64,000 bases of DNA from Pachypanchax playfairii. Lineage: Eukaryota; Chordata; Actinopteri; Cyprinodontiformes; Aplocheilidae. Of this stretch, positions 49,601 to 59,757 are shown one piece after another. The notes beneath the pieces were generated by a model. The model had not been told where the DNA came from. It saw nothing but the letters and a program-made list of their open reading frames with translations, and did no database searches. The position numbers and the translations under genes are program-made. Where the stretch lies: assembly GCA_006937955.1 (NCBI GenBank), contig SSNP01000052.1, positions 3,275,560-3,339,559 of the forward strand, read 5' to 3'. Numbering within the stretch: the stretch's first letter is position 1; each line of letters starts with the position of its first letter.

Positions 49601-52600
49601 TCCCAAGTGCTTAATCAGCTCCAACTCTCTCTGACACTCACCATGATTAGTTCCCCACTCTGCTCATAATGAGCACATCTGTCTTCTCACAGGAAAAGCA
49701 TTGATTCTGTGTAATGTGACAATATGACATGATGGGATTTAAGAGCAGGTCTGCAGGCTGCAGCTTCTGCTGTGGCACCTCTAGAAGCTATTCACGATTA
49801 ATGCTGAATGATGACTCACACATCGACTTACAGAGTATTGATGCTTCAGAAATTCATGTGCTCATGAGTTTAGTTCTGGAACATCCTGCAGTCAAACAGT
49901 CACGACTTCAAAGTGAAGGGAATTGCTGCTGGACTGTGTCTCTGTGCAGTAGAAAATGGTTTCATCTCATGGAGGAAGTAGTTAAAGATAAAAGTTCTTA
50001 ATGTGTTAAAATAAAACAGTATAAACTGCTGAAGCGCAGTAATAACCTGGTTTGATGTTTCAGCATGTTACATGAGCTGTTTTAAGAGAATGAGTCTAAT
50101 TTAGCGACATATAATGATAATAAAACAGCTGCAGTTTCCCAGAACATGTTTGAAGAGGCAGTTTAACATTTTGTGTGTTATTCCATTTGGAAGGCAGGTG
50201 AGCAGAACCAAACTGTAAGATTTCTGTGTCTTTTAATTTTTGATTTTATAAAGAACAGAACATGATGTCAGTTTGAAAGCTTGCTGATACAACACAGTAA
50301 ATAAATTAGATTATAGCAATTTAATAACATTTTCATGCTGTTAAACTGAAACCGCTGAAAGTAGAACCAGTTGAGTTAAACTCAATCCCCATCAGAACTT
50401 TATCTGCACCAGAGAGCTTTTAGTTTCATTGGTGTTTGTTCATTTATTGGTTTGTCTGTTAACAAGTTAGATTGAGATATATAGAACTGATATGGTTGAA
50501 ATCTTGGGAATGACACCAAGATTTTTGGAGTAATCCAGATTACCATCTGGATCCAGGCTTTATTTTGATTATTTGGATCTGAGATTAAAGGAGCTGTTTG
50601 GTTGAGGTCTGCGCTCTCCGAGTGCTTTCTTGTTTATTAGCATTCAGAGCACCTTTGCAGTTTAAACTCTGCACATTCTTATATTAAACTGGAGTTTACT
50701 GTTATGAAACATGACAATTAAAGCACGCTGTGAGAAAAACAAAATCAAAGAGGAAACAGAGAGGAGGTGTTTGATGTCACAAGATGAACAGAAAGAAGTG
50801 TGAGAGTGTGGAGGAAGAGGTATAAAGATTAGGTGTGAATCACGAGGTGATAATGTTGAAACAAACATAATAGAGCGTCTGTGTGAAATTAAAGTCTGGA
50901 GGATCACGTGTTCATGTCTCCTGTGAAAGAGGAGGAAATCTGTTAAAAAGGGATAAATATACTGTATTTGTGCTTTATGCGCGTGTCTATGTACAAAGAG
51001 TGAAAGAAAAATTATTTTCTCTAAATGAATTTACTCAGTTTTATTTTCTCCTACTGTTTCTGGCAGTATGTGAATCTTAATGGGAACGCTGACCTCGAAA
51101 AATCTGTTTTTACGCTGAAGCTCAACTCGTATGTCCCATTCTGCATGTGTGTCCTCTGCTTTTCTTAACAGACTTCCTGTCTGAGTTTCTCTCTCTGCTC
51201 CTAAAATAATTATTCCATCCTGACTCATCCCAGTCATAATTACATTTTACTAAGCTCTGACCTGAACGACCAATCCCTCATCTATGTGTTGTATGATGAT
51301 ACTGAACCTTAAGGACTACAGCGTTAGTCACAGCAGAAGCAGCATCTCTTTCTTTGAAGAGCTTTTATCCTTCTCGTGTTTTGTAAGCCAAGGTTGCAAC
51401 TCAGCGAGGTGCAGAAAGACTAAATCAGTCCTGTTAGAGATGAAGCTTTGCACAAAGGGATCGCTGCAACAGTCTATTTCCAATAGCAACAGCAGCAGAT
51501 GCAGATTGGTCACCATGCCAACCTACCTGACCCCTTGACCGTCTCTGTTGCCTCTCTGTTTCCATCTTCCCTCCGGTATCGTCCTATCCCTCACAGTTAA
51601 CTAGATAAAGGTACAGAAACCTCCGTTTCCACCAGACCCACCTGAACTCATTCAGAAAAGCCTCATCCTGCTCGCAGGTTTACCAGAGACTGGTCCAACA
51701 CTCGTCACCAAGCATCAGAGAGTTCCTGACACCACCCAGGCTGTCCTGACTCCCATTAAGTAGAAGAAATAAAAGGATTCTGAGATCACAGGTGAGACCA
51801 GGTGCTAATGAAAGCAATCAGATATGCCAAAGAAAAATCTTATTTTTTACTGAATTAATTTATTTACACCTGGAGACAAAGGCTGAAATGTTTGGTGCAA
51901 AGCAAAATGTGTGATCATGATTCACACACAGATCTCATTTTATTTTGACAGAGGTCTCAGACCACTTCCACAATCCGTTTCCTGGTGCTGCTCCAGCTGT
52001 CCGGATGTTGTTGTTTGATTCAGTGAATTTATAAGTTTATTTACTTACTGAATCCAAGACTGGAACTGTTTGATGTGGTGGCCTTGAAATTACACATAAA
52101 TCAGCTGTCGCTGCTGAAGCTTCTATTTTTATTTTATTTCAGTGTTTCATCTTTAAGTTTGTTTTTCCATGTTGAATTCTTACCTGCACAGCTGGCCACA
52201 CTGTTGCCTTGCAACAGAAAGGTGCTGGGTCCAGTTCTAAGCTGGGTCCAGTTCTAAGCTGGATACTTATGCATGTTCTGTCCGTGAGTACTTTGGTTTT
52301 TGGGTCAGTTATTAACTAAACTTAATTGAAAACTTCCAACAATATTCAGACATTTTATTCAGTCATCTGAAGTGATTTCTAACTAAAATGGATTTAAACC
52401 AGGTATTTGTTGACTCAAACTCATTTATTCCACCAGCCTGAAACTTTCTGTTTTTATTTTCATAAATATCCTGATCACGTGTTCGACTCCTAATTATTTC
52501 ATCCCTGTTTGCCAGACGCTGGAGGGATGCCTCGATTCCCTGGACTGCAGGCAGTAACTACACCACCTGCCAGCTAAAAGTTTCTCACTTATCTGAGTTA

Positions 52601-55600
52601 AAATAGATGAAGAGATTTATTTTACAGCTGAGTAGAATATAGTCTGATATCCTTGAGGTTAGTAACATGGTTACGGCTCACACTGCCCCACTGTGCAGCC
52701 ACAGTGCTGCAGTTTATGGAGAAGACAAAGGAATTACTGCAGCTTTCATTCAGGAGTAAAATCATTTAGTTACTGCTGAACAGCTGCAACAGCAGATTTT
52801 ACAAGATTACAGTTTTTACAGTAAAATATTTTAAAGATCAGACGGTGGACTCAGTGGATACAGCAAACACTGCTGATCACACCTGGTTAGTTAAAATTTT
52901 ATGTGAAAACTGATTAAAATATTTATCAACTGATTGAATTAGTTTTAGGTTGTTTGGTCCTGATGAAGGTTTCTGGTAGTTGATTTGAAACTGCTGCAGA
53001 TTTGAGTTGTTCTTGATTGGATGTAACAGGATCGTGGTCCAGATGGTGGGACGTTTAGGGATCATGTTCTACACTCAGGGCTTTTTCCTCCATCTCTTAC
53101 TGAACGTGATACAAACACTGAAGTGAGACCTCAGTCACAGTCTCACCACCAGCTGCAGAGTCTGTTCTTTATTTTCCAGGTGGGTTCAAATAGAAAGTCT
53201 GCAGGGCATGTGATATTACATCATCTGTGATCTGGATTACACAATCCATGGGGTCCAGAGAGGGGGGACATGGGTTCGAGTGTGGTGCATGAGTAGCCAT
53301 TTAGAGCACTTCATTATAGAGGGTTAGTGAGTTTCACAGGCCAGCAGTCAATCAGGCAGATTGTTTTCTTACAGTGATGATGGCGGCAGGTGGAAACTGT
53401 GTTGGTTCAACAGCCTCACAGAAAGACTTGAAGATAAATATATCAAAATATAAATATATATATATAAAAATATCAACTTGTCACAAACAGAAACAGGTGT
53501 GATTGTAGTGTGGGCAGCAGCAGACACAGTGAAACATGGTCAATTAAAAAATAACAAACTAAACTAAACTTGACATGGTACAAACTAACAGACACGAAGA
53601 CCTGGCAGGGACTGAACAGAGAACTTGTGCAGGTAGACACAGGTGAGCAACTGAAACAAATCCATGACCATAAACATGCTATAAATTCAATCTAAATACT
53701 AAGGAAATACAAGCCAAGACAATAACTTTGGGATAATTAATAATAAGTAATAACTGGAGGTGTACATGAAATATTGAACATGAGAAAAAGGCCAAAACTA
53801 AGAGACGACAGCAAAGAGCTCAAACTTATTATATAACTATAAAAAAACAAAAATAACTTTGAATAAAAACATCCTGAGAACATGATGCAGCTAACTCTTT
53901 GTATTCACTGTCCATGTGCAGCTTTAACTCATCATCCTCATATCAGCTGATCCTAATCACAGCACCTGCTCACCAGGTTGACTTCCCTTTTGTGTAACCA
54001 GTGAGAGAACTTGATAAGATCAACCTGTAGATCATGAAGCAGCTTCTGCTCCTCTCTGATCTGTAAACACACACTGAAGTAGCACAATTACATCCTCAGG
54101 CCTAAACTCAGGTCTGGCTTCATACAGCCGGTCTGGGAGGGAGAAGGGAGGAGGGAGGGAGGAGGGAGGGAGGAGGGAGGGAGGGAGAGAGGAGGACGGC
54201 GGAGGGAGGGAGGAGGACGGAAGAGGGATGAAGGAGGAGCGAGGGAGGGAGGGAGGAGGACAGAGAGAGGAGGACGGAGGAGGGAGGGAGGGTGGGGGGA
54301 GGAGGACTGAGGAGGGAGAGAGGGAGGAGGATGGAGGAGGGAGGAGAACTGAGGAGGGTCGGAGGAGGACGGAGGAAGGAGAGAGGGAAGGGAGGAGAAC
54401 TGAGGAGGGAGGGAGGAGGAGAACTGAGGAAGGAGGGAGGAGGAGGGAGAGAGGAAGGGAGGAGAACTGAGGAGGGTGGGAGGAGGATGGAGGGATGAGA
54501 ACTGAGGAGGGAGGGAGGAGGAGAACTGAGGAAGGAGGGAGGAGGATGGAGGAGGGAGAGAGGAAGGGAGGAGAACTGAGGAGAGAGGGAGGAGGAGTGA
54601 GGAGGGCTGAGGAAGGAGGGAGAAGGATGGAGGGAGGAGAGAGGGAGGGAGGAGGATTGAGGAGGGAGGGAGGAGGAGTGAGGAGGGAGGGATGAGGAGG
54701 GAGGAGGAGTGAGGAGGGAGGGATGAGGAGGGAGGAGGAGTGAGGAGGGAGGGATGAGGACGGAGGAGGAGTGAGGAGGGAATCAGACGTGTCTCAACAC
54801 GTGTCTATAAACAAACACCTGAACGTTTCTTCATGTTAACGGAGGAGATTCCAGAGCAGCTGATTGGTCCTTCTTCTCTCTTCCTTTCATCTTTCCTACA
54901 TGTGACATGTTGTTTTTTCTGTTGTATATTTTCTGCTGCACACGTCTCAGAATCACCATCATGACTCATAAACCCTCCGACTTGAACAAAAATAGCTCGA
55001 GCCTTTAGCGAGGAATCACAGAATGACACGAAATCATTGACTTTACTAATTCTATTGCTGGTCATCAGAAAGGAGAGAAATGAATAGAAATAAATACATC
55101 ACTGTATTTATCATTTCACGTTTAGTATGTTAAGGTTTAAAAGAGGAAGTGATGTTGAATCCAGGCTGGTTTGGAGGCTTCAGGCAGCGTAACAAATCCT
55201 GCAGGCTTCAGCTGCATCAACTCGACACACAAATCAAAGAGTTTTTAAACTTTAGTGCAGAAACTCGGAGCAGTTATTCACTTCAAATGTTGTTCCAGAA
55301 AGACGGTGAGAGGACTGAGCTGTTTAAAGCTTCTGAGTCTATGAGTTTAGAGACGGTTTCAGGTTATAAATTTAACTCTTTTATACCAGAAAGAGAGGCT
55401 GCATATTAAAAACTGAAAAACAACAACTCAGAGATTTAAAGCTGTGAGCTGGATGCTGTTAATGGATGTAAGGACATGGTTTTCTTTGAGGCAATAAGCA
55501 GCTGAGTAGTCATTGCTGCCATGAGCACCATAATACATGGTAATAAATGTAAATACTTACATGTCCAACCCCAGAGACACAGACTGCAGATCCAGAGAGA

Positions 55601-58600
55601 CAGTCATTTGTTTCAGTCAGCTGTCAAAACCCACAGCTAGCAACATTATTAAAGTCATCAATCACAGTGCAAACAGACACATAATGCTGGAATGTGTCAT
55701 GTTTTTGATTAATATTGGATTATATACTTTACTTTCACCCTGAAAACACTGATTCTTTCTGTAATCTGTTTAGAAGACAGCAGCCTGATGAAACTTTGTT
55801 GTTATGACACAGTTTGTTTGGCAGAGCTGTTGATGTAAATGTATGTTCACTGTGTGCAGTAACCCTGTTCAGCTTCTCTTGATGGTTCCCTGCACTTACA
55901 GGGATGTGGGAAAGTTTGGGAACCACTTTCAACTTTTAGTTTTATTGCAGATAACTGAAAGAATGAAAGTATATAGTTGATCTGAGCAGGACCGGTTCTG
56001 GGCATAGGAAGACTAGGCAATTGCCTAGGGCGCCCTCTGCTGGAGGGGGTGCCAAATTCTTTTTTTTGTTTTTTTGGACAAACTGTTGGACACACCATTC
56101 ATCTCATGTAAAGAGCAAAATAAGTAATAATTAAATATCTATCTATATCTATCTATCATCTCTGCTGTTCATTTTAGTATGAATAAAATATTTTTGCAAT
56201 GTAATCCAGGTATTGAGTTACGTTGTTCTGGGCAGTAGGGGGCGCCACAATCCTTTTTCGCCTAGAGCACCATGCAGCTCAGGGCCGGCCCTGGATCTGA
56301 GGGTTGGAGCTGTTTGTTTTCAGTTTGATTTACAGTCAGGTGTGAACAGGTGAGATTTCTGAGGACCAAAACAAAAAGCAGCACATCCTGACTGAGGATG
56401 TTTGTGTGCAACAGATCTAAAAAAAAAAAAAAAAGAAACATTTAAGACTTCAGCTGAACGTTGGGGTAGAATTAAGTTGACAGTTATAGACCAGATGAAA
56501 AACCAACATTGCTGCTTAATTAGGTTTGTCTTCATTAGGTCTGTTAATGACTTCAATGGAGGCGGCTCTTCTATCACCTGCTACTAGCACACAGGTGTAA
56601 CACTACTGTTATAACAGTATTTATACATAATACACACACAAACACACTAAATGACTTGAAAGGATTTTTTGGAGTTATATTTCATACGAATCTGCCTTTA
56701 GTCACATTTTCACATTTCATGTAGCTGGAAATCCCATTTAATATCTAATGAAAGATATGCTGGATGAAGAACACAGTCACATGAAAATGTATTTGGTTTT
56801 GAAAAAAACTTTAATATACTATAATAAAACAATTGAAAGTATAAATTTGTTTCAGGTCACTAAAGCAATGTGACATATCAAAAATACCCAAGGAAATACA
56901 GAATAAATACATTTTGCATGATACAGGACCTTTAAAGATGTACGATGGTTCTTTTTTGTGCCCCACTTGGACCTTTATACGTGCACTGATACATACCAGT
57001 TTCAGTAATCATGTTGTTTTTGTTAGGAGTGACTGTGAGTACGAGGCAGAAATGAGTGTCTTCAGCAGCAGCATCTCTCGGCTCCGCTGTTTCCTGTTAT
57101 GTCAGAAGCAGAACATTTATTTACACATATTACTTTCTCATTCCCAACATGAAGGCAATTATGTCCATATTAGAAAGGATTTGATGATTCATCAGAGCCA
57201 CAGACACCCAAAACCTGGATTAGTGAAAAGGTTGTGAGGGAGGGCAGAAGACGGAGAGCAGTGGGATGCAGCCTCCACCGTGGGAGCGCTGCTTATATTC
57301 TCCACTCGGTTCGGGTGTTTCCTTAGAAACAACAGAGCACAATGTTCAGTTTAAACTTCATAGCCACTAATCTCAATGATTCCCATGTACTGGATAAAAG
57401 AAGACTTTACTCGTGCCAGCAAGGCTTAATTTGTTAATCTTCCATATTGAAGCTGGTGTGAGAAGACTGTACTGGTGGGTCTTTGAGCCTGTTTAATCCT
57501 CTCATACGTCCTTCAAGTGCTTTAATAAAAACAGACTATTGCACACATAAAGCACATATTATCCAGGGTGACATAAAACAAGACTATGTATTAGATTTTC
57601 TACTAAAATCCATAAAGACACACTCTGTTGTTTAAGAAACCTTCTATTTATTGTATTATTGCAGCTTGTTCATTAAACTAATCTCAGTACAATAATATAC
57701 ATGTAGTACAGCAAGTCTTTCATAATGGTTTGAAAGCAACTTTGTGGCTTTCAGTCATCTTCATAAGGATCATTACGCTAATGCAGCAAATACATATTTT
57801 AATGGAAGGAGGCGGCTAATGGATCACTGCTAGATATTAACAACTCAGTGTCATTTTCATGGAACTTTCTGTGTTTCCGACTCAGTTAATCGTATTATAA
57901 TCTGTTTTTCTGCCATCATGGGCTGTGTCGAAATTCAGGGTCTGCATCCTTCCAAGGTCGTATTTCAAGTATGAGAAGTGTCCAAATACTCCAGAATTAT
58001 TAGTTTTATGAAACATTTCAAGCGATTAACTTTAAGAACTATGATCTCTCCTTCTAACTCTCATCAGAACTCTGACAGCAGCATTTTGGATCAGCTGGAA
58101 GTCTTTAACAGAACTATTAGAACATCCTGATAATAAAGAATTACAATAATCAAATCTAGAAGTAATAAATACATGAACTAATGTTTCTGCATCACTTTCA
58201 GTCAGAATGCTCCTAATTTTATCAACGTTACGCAGGTGGAAGATGGTCGTCATGGTAACATGTTTTATATAAGGGTTAAAGGAACATATCCTGGTCAGAG
58301 ATACACCAGGTTCTTTACATTGTTGTTGGAGGACAAATTAATGCACCTAAAGTAAGTTACTAACACAGTTTGTTCCTAAAGGGCTCAGGTCCAAGAACCA
58401 GAACCAGAACCTCTGCCTGAGTTTAAGAACAGAAAATTGGCCTGTAATCTGAGTAACTGATTGGATTACCAGATGAAGGTTATGAGTCATCTGGACTCTG
58501 TGATGTTTCTCACCTGATGATCTGAATTTAAAATGAAAAGTACAAAGTTTCAGCTAAACCAAATCCAAAAGCTATTATAAAACATCTGGAATAAAGGCTG

Positions 58601-58971
58601 AAACCCAAAGAGAAGAACTCATGAAAAGTCCAACAGATTTAAAGGTTCCTCTCATGGTTTTTGGTTGTAGTGAACTACAGGACTGTGAATGAGCTCAGTG
58701 ATGTGTGACAGACTGGTATCCTGTTGAAGGTTTCGTCTCTCGGGCTTTTCTTTTTCTGCTGTCCTGTCCCTGTCAGTATTAACACGTCTCCTGTCTCTCC
58801 AGCTGCCATCGAGGCCTGTCTGAGTCACCTCCTGAAGAGACGGGCCGCTGGCTTCCTCCGCAGTGACAAGATAGCCGGCCTCTTCACCAAGGTTGGCAAG
58901 GTGTTCGACACCGCGGGCGAGGTTTGTCGTAAAGTACAGGAGCAGCTCCAGCAGCAGGCGGATCTCACCAG
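28647..58971 (+). CDS. sgsm2: Small G protein signalling modulator 2, first three coding exons (partial)
   Basis: Coding exons: 28647-28706 (20 codons, MEGSSEEEYKEKLLWNVKRE), 38882-38957 (VKQIMEEAVTKKFVHEDSSH, then IIALC) and 58803-58971 (AIEACLSHLLKRRAAGFLRS, then KIAGLFTKVGKVF and a Gln-rich end). Phases agree and the last exon ends two bases into a codon, so the gene continues past the window. This is the N-terminus and the start of the RUN domain. SGSM2 (RUTBC1) pairs a RUN domain with a C-terminal TBC Rab-GAP domain and acts on Rab32/33-type GTPases in membrane traffic. KEKLLWNVK and the FLRSDK segment fit SGSM2 better than SGSM1. Introns are about 10.2 and 19.8 kb. The next exon was not found before 64000. 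Confidence 0.9.
31576..31915. repeat. Hairpin and GTAC-rich repeat, probable MITE remnant
   Basis: Arms cctggactacagagtacat (31576-31594) and its near-perfect inverse (31610-31629) form a stem of about 19 bp with a 15-base loop. Further right, 31780-31915 holds repeated pieces of the type ggtacaaat, ttgtactttta and taggtacaaaaatg. Such GTAC-rich sequence is common in fish DNA transposon ends. The outer limits are unclear. Confidence 0.4.
32569..32590 (+). repeat. (TG)11 microsatellite
   Basis: An uninterrupted TG run in SGSM2 intron 1. Confidence 0.95.
33188..33392. mobile_element. piggyBac-type MITE, 205 bp
   Basis: The ends CCTCTTAAGCCCCAA (left) and its exact inverse (right) are each flanked by TTAA (33184-33187 and 33393-33396). 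The TTAA duplication plus CC-starting ends fit a non-autonomous piggyBac element. No ORF is present. Confidence 0.85.
34290..35100 (-). mobile_element. Decayed Tc1-like DNA transposon
   Basis: The - strand reads RPTVRHGGGSVMVWDCFAAS and GRLAGTDGTMNSVVYQNIL, the central part of a Tc1 transposase catalytic domain. The right part (to about 35075) has the N-terminal region as scrambled frames and ends in gggagcaattactttttcac, a typical fish transposon flank. Stops and frameshifts abound and inverted ends were not matched, so this is an old copy. Confidence 0.7.
36061..36590. mobile_element. MITE copy 1, SGSM2 intron 1
   Basis: The ends CTGTACAATATGTAAGAAT and the inverse of AGGTACAATATTCAGAAT lie between TTAA motifs (36057-36060 and 36591-36594). 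The body has no ORF. Its right two thirds are about nine-tenths alike by eye to 43590-43976. Confidence 0.7.
36871..36897 (+). repeat. (AG)13 microsatellite
   Basis: An uninterrupted AG run in SGSM2 intron 1. Confidence 0.95.
41229..41825. mobile_element. Decayed hAT-type MITE
   Basis: The left end aagggctgggtggtatggca and the right part with caccggtatagcggtatgtg and aggtatagccc are the GGGCTGGGCGGTAT / inverse ends seen in many fish hAT-like short elements. The ends are eroded and no target duplication was confirmed. Confidence 0.5.
43590..43976. mobile_element. MITE copy 2, SGSM2 intron 2
   Basis: This matches the right part of the element at 36061-36590 from the gaatgtctgaaggtctattt stretch to a right end reading acattcttacatactgtgcc then TTTAA. 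Its first roughly 165 bp are missing. It carries an extra piece near 43830-43850 (gttagcttgttaaaaatgac) absent from copy 1. Confidence 0.75.
45562..45590 (-). repeat. Solo Tc1-type terminal-repeat scrap
   Basis: The sequence gtgtgtccaaacctttgact is the inverse of a widespread fish Tc1/mariner end (accagtcaaaagtttggaca). No transposase or partner end was found nearby. A sister scrap in + orientation lies at 59720. Confidence 0.5.
45690..45880 (+). repeat. Common fish interspersed repeat fragment
   Basis: Blocks such as gtgggaagaagccggagtcc, gaacatgtgaactccatgca and tgaacccagaaccttctcac are recognisable from a very abundant teleost repeat. Its class is not assigned here. A reversed short piece of the same repeat is at about 52185-52240. 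Confidence 0.6.
46232..46760. repeat. Possible MITE or old repeat, unassigned
   Basis: The block starts ttaaagaggcccttccatta and has a base composition unlike its flanks. I recognise the style of a short fish DNA element, but no matching inverted end or duplication could be confirmed. Confidence 0.3.
47300..47956 (+). mobile_element. L2/Rex1-like LINE reverse-transcriptase fragment ending in (GGA)n
   Basis: Reading + with small frame defects: FPLLKKPGANVNNLK (start of the RT domain), FQSGLHPLHSTETAQ, ITNDLLMAADAGLLT, NLLDLSASFDPSHILLRRL, and LPLVQ-like remains after a frameshift near 47850. The catalytic YADD region is missing. A pure GGA tract at 47924-47956 follows directly. The ORF of 249 codons through it is a relic, not a host gene. 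Confidence 0.8.
48790..49240 (-). mobile_element. LINE reverse-transcriptase fragment (same group as the ABCG4 intron LINE)
   Basis: The - strand reads YVRMLFMDFSLTLNTILPEV, then KLSQLSVPVSTCQGITNFLT, DRKQQVRLEK and DDPQGRVLSLSL. This is the palm region of a CR1/L2/Rex1-like reverse transcriptase with PQG retained but frame breaks before the active site. It is inactive. Confidence 0.8.
52185..52260 (-). repeat. Reversed fragment of the repeat at 45690-45880, with a short tandem duplication
   Basis: The sequence cacactgttgccttgcaaca, then gctgggtccagttctaa, is the inverse of the 3' part of the common repeat. The piece gctgggtccagttctaa occurs twice in tandem (52227-52260). Confidence 0.5.
54134..54783 (+). 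repeat. 650-bp purine-rich low-complexity tract, (GGAGGA/GGGA)n
   Basis: Nearly all bases on the + strand are G or A, built from ggagg, ggga and gagga units with sparse c/t (gaactgagg, gacgg, gatgg). Longer motifs such as gaggagtgaggagggaggga recur at the right end. Gly/Glu/Arg-rich ORFs read through it are artefacts. Confidence 0.95.
55985..56295. mobile_element. Probable hAT-type short element
   Basis: The left part (ggaccggttctgggcatagg, then gcaattgcctagggcgccct) and the right part (gggggcgccacaatcc, then cagggccggccctgg) form a degenerate inverted pair typical of an abundant fish short DNA element. It includes a small (ATCT)n tract near 56140-56158. Confidence 0.55.
58040..58330 (-). 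repeat. L2-like LINE 3'-end fragment
   Basis: The - strand reads FHLRNVDKIRSILTESDAET, then LVHVFITSRFDYCNSLLSGC and QLIQNAAVRVLMRVRRRDH. This is the conserved region after the reverse transcriptase in fish L2-like LINEs. It ends about 500 bp before SGSM2 exon 3. Confidence 0.75.
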
Positions 58972-59624
58972 GTTGGTCACACAGACGTCTCCGTCCACTG
59001 TCTCCTCCTCCTGTATGCGTCTGTTCTGCTGTAACAGTGATTGTCACCTTTACATCTTCCTTCACAGCATGATCACACTGTCTTCAGAGATTAGATTAGC
59101 GATAGACAATTAACTGCTGACTTTGAGTTTATTAGACATCAGATCAGGATTGTACATTCAAGCAGCTGTTGTTTCTTTAACCTTCTGTTTCTGACACCAT
59201 TACTTTAACTTTTAGCATAACATGCTAAAACTTTGGATCGAAACATGGTAGTATAAAAAATTATTAAATGTTGTATTACATTAAATTAATATATTATTTT
59301 GTAGTGTCAAATAGGGTTGAGTGATAATAATCTAATAACTAATTCAGGGTATATAAAACACAGCAAGTTATTTACACGTTCAGTTTGAGTTCTGCTCTGC
59401 CTTGTTGTTCAGAAACTTTAAAAAAAACGACTCAATAGTGAAGCAGGTAAGCTGAAACTAGACAGTGACTTCCTGTTTGATGCATCTGGAAACATAACAG
59501 CTGCATAGTGGTAGTATGTTCTCTGTTACTGTGTCGGTGTGGAGTTACAGTGCTGTACATCTCAAATATAAAACAACAAGTAGAATATAAAAAAACAGAT
59601 TATCTGTTTTATTCAACTGCAATG

Positions 59625-59757
59625 AACAGGTGGTTGGTCCAGAATGTGCCCCGCCTCTCACTGTATGACTGCTAGTGATAGGCTCCACCCCCCATGACCC
59701 TGAACCACACATAAATATACACTACCAGTCAAAAGTTTGGACACACTTTTTTATTCT
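59625..59757 (+). repeat. LINE-tail scrap followed by a solo Tc1-type end
   Basis: The block ggttggtccagaatgtgccc to tgataggctccaccccccat resembles the tail repeat at 8254-8373. It is followed by cactaccagtcaaaagtttg (from 59720), a widespread fish Tc1/mariner terminus without a partner. Confidence 0.55.

Larger units (their letters stand above)
38958..58802 (+). other. sgsm2: SGSM2 intron 2
   Basis: Nearly 20 kb without a recognisable host exon. Identified contents are the repeats listed separately from 41.2 to 58.3 kb. The stretches 39.0-41.2, 42.0-43.5, 44.0-45.5, 49.3-52.1, 52.3-54.1, 55.0-55.9 and 56.4-58.0 kb show no feature I can support. Short ORFs in them look like chance. Confidence 0.7.

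Noticed and set aside
54228..54695. Glu/Gly/Arg-rich ORFs
   Set aside because: They arise only from the polypurine tract and change frame with no conserved content.
56914..57237. 107-codon ORF in SGSM2 intron 2
   Set aside because: No recognisable domain, no splice or promoter support, and a composition like the surrounding intron.
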